In this document: positions 59,654 to 64,000 of the stretch, piece after piece | Layout of the letters: the number at the start of each line of letters is the position of its first letter | How positions within the stretch are numbered: position 1 is the first letter of the stretch | Source: Dyadobacter sp. SG02 | GTDB lineage: Bacteria > Bacteroidota > Bacteroidia > Cytophagales > Spirosomataceae | DNA: 64,000 nt | Assembly (NCBI RefSeq): GCF_900109045.1 | Contig: NZ_FNYL01000002.1 | Span: 186,001-250,000, forward strand | Direction of reading: 5' to 3' | Notes under the pieces: generated by a model | What the model saw: only the letters and a program-made list of their open reading frames with translations | Told to the model about the DNA's origin: nothing | Databases searched by the model: none | Position numbers and translations under genes: made by a program

Positions 59654-62600
59654 TTACCTCATCACAATGATGCGTTGCGAATGCAGTTTTCCGTCAGTCT
59701 GCTCAATCACCACTACGTGCGTGCCGCTCACGAGTCCGCGAATGCTGATCGTCTGCTGCGGCTTGCTTCCCGAGTCGTAAACGAGCCTGCCCGCCGCGTC
59801 GAAAATTCTCACCGTTTTGACCGATGACCAGTTTGCGGAAGTTATTTTCAACATATCCGACACCGGATTCGGTGACAATGTAGCGTTGAACGCGCTTTCG
59901 AAACCGACGGACCGGATTACGCTGAACGCAAAATTGCCATCCTTGCCGCCCGTGGCGCGATCTACCATTTTCAACCGGTAAAGGTTCTGTCCGGGCTGTG
60001 GCTGCGCGTCCGTGTACGTGTAGTTGTGCAGCTGCGTGCTCTCACCGACACTGTTTATGCGTGCCAGCGACGTCCAGGCGTTGCCGTCGGAACTACGTTG
60101 TACTTCGAAATATTCGCTGTTGGATTCCTCGGAAGTAGCCCATGCGAGTTGTGTTACATTACCCTCTCTGGCGGCGGTGAACGATACCAATGTTACCGGC
60201 AGCGGATTCTCCCAGGTAAGGGTGTAAGTTGCCGGGGTAGGGTCCGGGAAGCCTGCGTTATCCACGTATGCGTAGGTGAACGAGGTACTCGTATAGCCGC
60301 TACCGGTCAGTTTGATTTCAAGATCTGCCAATACCAGGTTTGTAATGGTGAATGGGTTGGTCGGAGATACGGGGTTCTCGCCGTCGTCGCCGACGGTGAT
60401 TTGCGTACCGCCATACCAGAGCTCGCCATTCGTCGGCAGAGAGGTAATCAGGATGGTCCGGGTGTGAAGCGGTCCACCGGTGGTATTGTCCTCGGGATCG
60501 CTGCCCGTAAGTGCAGGGGCGAGGCCGCCGTCCAATGGAATGAGCGCGTCGGTCGACGGCTGGCTGGCCAGCGGTGCCGATTTGTCGTCCGATTCCGGTA
60601 CTTGCTGTATTCCAAAGTTTACATCCGACAGATCGGTCGTTGTTACGACAGCCTGCAAAATGCCATTGACGGTCCCGTCGCTTCCGGCGGTAAGCCCTAC
60701 ATTTTCACCAGTGTTGACCCAGTTGGCGGGCAAGCCGATAGACCCTGCCGGCGTAGAACCGCTGGCAGCCGGCGTGGTGCTGATCGTCACCAGGTACGTA
60801 GTCGAAGCTGTTACATTATTGAAAATGTAATTACCCGAAGCATCGACCGGCGTCGTGGCTATGAACGCGCCGGCTTCGGTAAACAGGTTCGCATGCAGCG
60901 GCGTTCCCGATGGCGACTGGACCGGCGTACCGTCCACGGTATTGGCCGGGGTAGGGTTGAGGCCGTTGACATCGTTGAATACCGTTCCGCTGAGCGACAC
61001 CGTCGCTGCGACTGTGAATGGCAACGTAATGCTTCCGGGGGTAGCATCCTGCACGCCCGCCGCGTCGATCGCCGCGATCGGGATTACGACGCTGACAGCC
61101 CCGTCGACGGGGTCAATCCCGATCGTTACCGTCGGCTGGCCGGTTGCATCGGTCGGGATGCCTTGCGGATAGTCGTCGATGATGTCGGTTACGTTGGTGT
61201 AGGCATTTCCATCAATCGTAATGCTGGTAGCATTTGTCGGGAAGCTCGTGATAACGATGCCGGTTACGGCTCCCGGTGTGGGATCGCCTGTGTTTGGATT
61301 AGCACCCACATTGCTCGTCACGAATGCCTGTACGGGAACCGTCACGCTGGTTGTGCCGCCCGGATTGGACTGCGACGGTTGCAGGTTAACGGCTGTTTCA
61401 GGACCTTGCTCGATACCAAAATCGACCCCTGAGATATCGGAAGTGACCGTGGTGACGGCAATTACTCCCGGCGTGGCAGTTTCCGTTCCGGTACCTGCGC
61501 CGTTGTTAACTCCGAATCGCTCTCCGGTGTTTATCCAGGTATCGGGCAGGGAAGGAGCCGGTGCCGGGCTTCCCGGAGTTACACCGCCGGTGTTGCTGAG
61601 GACGATGGTGTAAGCGGTATTTTCCTGAGCGGCAGGGAAGTTGTAGCTGCCATCGGCGGCAATGTCTGCCGCGTCGACCACATTACCTGTGCCATCTACC
61701 AGGTATACGGTCAGCGAAGCCGACGAGGCGTCAGTCCCTGCTTCGGGACTGCCGTCGAGGGTTACATTGCCGTTTAGGTCGTTGAACACATTACCCGAAA
61801 TCGAAATTCCGCCAATGGGTGCCAGCGCGCATCGTGCTGCATCGCCTGCTCCGCCGATCGCCACGGAAGTGCCGTCGTAAAGGATAGCGGCAAGACCGCC
61901 ACCGGCGACATTCGCTATTTTGTACAAATCATCACTATTGGAGCTTTGAATGTACATGTTGCCTGTATTGTCGAAATATTGGGCGACGTAACTGTTTGCT
62001 CCGGCCAGCGGTGCAAGGCCACTCAAAGGGCCGAGATTGGTCACCGTACCCGTGTTCACGTCGATGCGGATCAGGTTCTGGTTGGCCGAAACCGAATACA
62101 GCTGGTTGTCCACAGGGTTGATCGCAAGATCCGGTACATCGGACAAAGTCCCTGCGCCCGGGCTCAACGACAATGAAAGCGTGGGCGTAACCAGTTTCAG
62201 GTAATTGGGCGATGCGGGATTAATGTCGACGCGGTACAATTGGGTACCATTCTGACCATTGAGCAGGTACATAATACCGTCCGGGCTCACGTCGCCTGCA
62301 TGGAAGAAATTGTTCTCGGGGTCCTGCTGGGTGCCGGTAGGGCATTGATCCGGCAAGCCCTCGATGGCGAAAAGATCGGTTACGTTTCCGGCCCCGATGC
62401 GGACGAGCTGGTTTGTCCCGAAACGGAAGCCCCAGAGATAGTTATCGGTCGGGTTGTACCCCAGGTTATTGATGGTCGTGCGCGGGCCATTGAAGTCCTG
62501 CAAGAGCTGGGCACTGGTAGTTGTGGAGCCTGTGATGATATCATAGGTCGACAGTACAGTGTGCGCATTCATGCCGCCGCAGTTGGCGCCATTGTAACCT

Positions 62601-64000
62601 TCGTCACCCACTACCAGATAAGCCTGGTTAGGAGCGCAGCTCAACGGACTGTTTGTGGTTGCCAGCGATGAAGGGCAGCGGGCACCGTCGATATTGGTCA
62701 ATGGCGTGGCCAGGTTGGGCGTCAATCTCGTCAATGATCCGGGTACGGGGTAAGTAGGTCCGGGAACTTCGTAAACGGAGCCGCTGCCCGCACTCACCAG
62801 GAACAGATCTCCGGTTGCGTCGATGAATGTAGCCGCGGACAGGGCTGTCCCATTCTGGCCGACATCGGTGGTTGTGGCCGTTCCCCCGGCAATTGGCCAG
62901 TTCACGAGCGTACCATTCCCGTTGGAAATAGCCAGGATGTTTTGTCCGTTGGGCGTAATCGAAATATCCTGGGCATTGGCCGCCGACACGCTGATGGTTG
63001 TAACGGCCAGCGTCGATACATTGACTTTATACATCGTAGTCGCCGATGCCGAATACAGGTAGAAAGTGCCATCCGGAGCAAAATCGCCTGCTTCATAGGA
63101 ATCAGCCGGTAAAGTCGGAATGTCGATCACCTGCACTGCACCACTGGCATGGATTCGTACGATATCGTTTGTGCCGCTTACGGATGCGTACAGGAAGTTG
63201 TCGACCGGGTTGTAGCCAAGCGCCGTAAGGTCGCGGTTGCCCAGTGTCGCAGCGTCAAAAAGCAATGTCTGGGTGCCCGTACGGAGGTCCACAGTATACA
63301 GTTGCGAATCGTCGTCTCTAAGCAGGTAGGATGTGATGTCCTGACAGGTAAATGGCGTCGGCGTCACGCATGTGAGCGTGGTCGCGAGTATGTTACTCGT
63401 GTATGTGGGCGGGTCGTTGATCTGTATACCCGTATAGGCCCCCGCCGGTAGCCCGGTGATCTCGATAATCCCCGACGCGTTGCTCACGATGCTGACCGAA
63501 ACCGGTGCGCCACCGTCCTTCACATATGTAACAGGGTAGGGGGTGTTGGGTAAAAGGCCCTCACCCGTAATCGTAATGATACCATTGGAAGTACCGCAGT
63601 CGGTTGGCTGGGTAATGACGCCCAGCGCCAGCACAATGTCCTGGGAAGGATAATCGACCCCACTGAAAACGTCGACATCGCCAATCCCCGTTTTTTCGAC
63701 AAACAATCCGAGAAAGGGGGTATTGTCATCGATTACATAATGACTGAACGGACTATTGGTCGGGTAGTTGCCCTGCGAAAGCGGGCTGACCTGGATACCA
63801 TATACCACGCCGGAGCCTTCGATATAGTCGCCGGTCAGAACGGCCGCATCGTAATATGCTTCGGGGTTTTCGGAGTTCCCGTAGCCGAAATCGGCACCAC
63901 CGGTATTGTTGTAGCCACTGTAAGTATTCCCCACGTGGTACTCCTCGTTCATGCTCCATGCCGTGCCGTCGAAGCGGTATTCCCTTGCGATCGCATTATG
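59654..64000 (-). CDS. giant T9SS-secreted surface protein with SdrD-like and propeller-like repeats (5' truncated by window edge)
   Basis: 1448 residues are visible; the frame is open to the right edge (HNAIAREYRFDGTAWS precedes the first Met), so the signal peptide lies outside. Visible regions: a GEGLLPNTPYPVTYVKDGG Ig-like unit; two propeller-like halves of about 250 residues (LLRDDDSQLYTVDLRTGTQT; NLIRIDVNTGTVTNLGPLSG) of the DUF6923 type; two SdrD-B/Cna-B modules (GNVFNDLNGNVTLDGSPEAG, GTVFNDVNGLNPTPANTVDG); and a C-terminal block PLPVTLVSFTAAREGNVTQL and LSPNPVSDMLKITSANWSSV ending in SQRIIVMR, a type A T9SS sorting domain. It should be an adhesin-like surface protein. It is 96 bp from the cytochrome gene. 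Confidence 0.88.
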   Translation of the reverse strand, partial: HNAIAREYRFDGTAWSMNEEYHVGNTYSGYNNTGGADFGYGNSENPEAYYDAAVLTGDYIEGSGVVYGIQVSPLSQGNYPTNSPFSHYVIDDNTPFLGLFVEKTGIGDVDVFSGVDYPSQDIVLALGVITQPTDCGTSNGIITITGEGLLPNTPYPVTYVKDGGAPVSVSIVSNASGIIEITGLPAGAYTGIQINDPPTYTSNILATTLTCVTPTPFTCQDITSYLLRDDDSQLYTVDLRTGTQTLLFDAATLGNRDLTALGYNPVDNFLYASVSGTNDIVRIHASGAVQVIDIPTLPADSYEAGDFAPDGTFYLYSASATTMYKVNVSTLAVTTISVSAANAQDISITPNGQNILAISNGNGTLVNWPIAGGTATTTDVGQNGTALSAATFIDATGDLFLVSAGSGSVYEVPGPTYPVPGSLTRLTPNLATPLTNIDGARCPSSLATTNSPLSCAPNQAYLVVGDEGYNGANCGGMNAHTVLSTYDIITGSTTTSAQLLQDFNGPRTTINNLGYNPTDNYLWGFRFGTNQLVRIGAGNVTDLFAIEGLPDQCPTGTQQDPENNFFHAGDVSPDGIMYLLNGQNGTQLYRVDINPASPNYLKLVTPTLSLSLSPGAGTLSDVPDLAINPVDNQLYSVSANQNLIRIDVNTGTVTNLGPLSGLAPLAGANSYVAQYFDNTGNMYIQSSNSDDLYKIANVAGGGLAAILYDGTSVAIGGAGDAARCALAPIGGISISGNVFNDLNGNVTLDGSPEAGTDASSASLTVYLVDGTGNVVDAADIAADGSYNFPAAQENTAYTIVLSNTGGVTPGSPAPAPSLPDTWINTGERFGVNNGAGTGTETATPGVIAVTTVTSDISGVDFGIEQGPETAVNLQPSQSNPGGTTSVTVPVQAFVTSNVGANPNTGDPTPGAVTGIVITSFPTNATSITIDGNAYTNVTDIIDDYPQGIPTDATGQPTVTIGIDPVDGAVSVVIPIAAIDAAGVQDATPGSITLPFTVAATVSLSGTVFNDVNGLNPTPANTVDGTPVQSPSGTPLHANLFTEAGAFIATTPVDASGNYIFNNVTASTTYLVTISTTPAASGSTPAGSIGLPANWVNTGENVGLTAGSDGTVNGILQAVVTTTDLSDVNFGIQQVPESDDKSAPLASQPSTDALIPLDGGLAPALTGSDPEDNTTGGPLHTRTILITSLPTNGELWYGGTQITVGDDGENPVSPTNPFTITNLVLADLEIKLTGSGYTSTSFTYAYVDNAGFPDPTPATYTLTWENPLPVTLVSFTAAREGNVTQLAWATSEESNSEYFEVQRSSDGNAWTSLARINSVGESTQLHNYTYTDAQPQPGQNLYRLKMVDRATGGKDGNFAFSVIRSVGFESAFNATLSPNPVSDMLKITSANWSSVKTVRIFDAAGRLVYDSGSKPQQTISIRGLVSGTHVVVIEQTDGKLHSQRIIVMR

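Noticed and set aside
60026..61432. 468-codon open frame on the plus strand inside the giant T9SS gene
   Set aside because: Arg/Gly-rich antisense shadow of a repetitive, GC-rich coding sequence; the minus-strand frame has clear domains and a sorting signal.

Overview
The window reads as chromosomal DNA from a Bacteroidota bacterium, most likely a Cytophagales member near Dyadobacter/Spirosoma (inference from gene content, not from a marker gene). Supporting signs are a SusC/SusD pair, a TonB receptor coupled to a DUF4249 lipoprotein, C-terminal type IX secretion sorting domains, TAnnTTTG promoter boxes, and many lipoproteins. No rRNA, tRNA or CRISPR array was seen.

Layout. 1-5.2 kb: 3' part of a SUS-type glycan-uptake locus (SusC, SusD, DUF3472 lipoprotein, discoidin lipoprotein). 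5.3-11 kb: minus-strand TonB receptor/DUF4249 operon bracketed by two paralogous lipoproteins. 11-16 kb: PncC/CinA, an SDR, then a decayed accessory patch (Imm33-like gene, IS3 remnant, truncated gene, frameshifted lipoprotein gene, DUF4259-like gene). 16-23 kb: FG-GAP propeller protein, alpha/beta hydrolase lipoprotein, FAD/NAD(P) oxidoreductase, Crp-type regulator, small outer-membrane protein. 23-30.7 kb: complete RND efflux operon, AraC regulator, convergent TetR regulator. 30.8-34 kb: LytS/LytTR two-component pair and a VOC protein. 34-47.6 kb: potassium region with HflX, sigma-54 response regulator, kdpFABC with an extra 38-residue membrane peptide, porin, split KdpD (sensor half and separate kinase) and a GNAT enzyme. 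47.9-53 kb: NTF2-like protein, T9SS protein with three carbohydrate-binding-like modules, ABC permease. 53.1-55.7 kb: AT-rich polymorphic-toxin debris with immunity-like genes. 55.7-64 kb: beta-propeller lipoprotein, copper-amine-oxidase-like protein, di-heme MauG/CcpA-type cytochrome, and a giant T9SS surface protein running off the right edge.

The most interesting signal is regulatory. A 15-bp palindrome CTATCA-N3-TGATAG (three perfect copies and one degenerate copy) precedes four transcription units: small peptide/membrane protein/hflX, the sigma-54 response-regulator gene, kdpFABC, and the GNAT gene. In all four a GG dinucleotide lies exactly 86 bp from the palindrome centre, followed by sequence of graded resemblance to a -24/-12 promoter. 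This suggests an enhancer-dependent sigma-54 potassium regulon replacing the usual KdpE control.

A second candidate system is the operon at 55.7-59.6 kb. A copper-amine-oxidase-like lipoprotein keeps the NYEY cofactor-tyrosine motif but seems to lack the His-x-His copper ligands, and it sits directly after a MauG/CcpA-type di-heme cytochrome.
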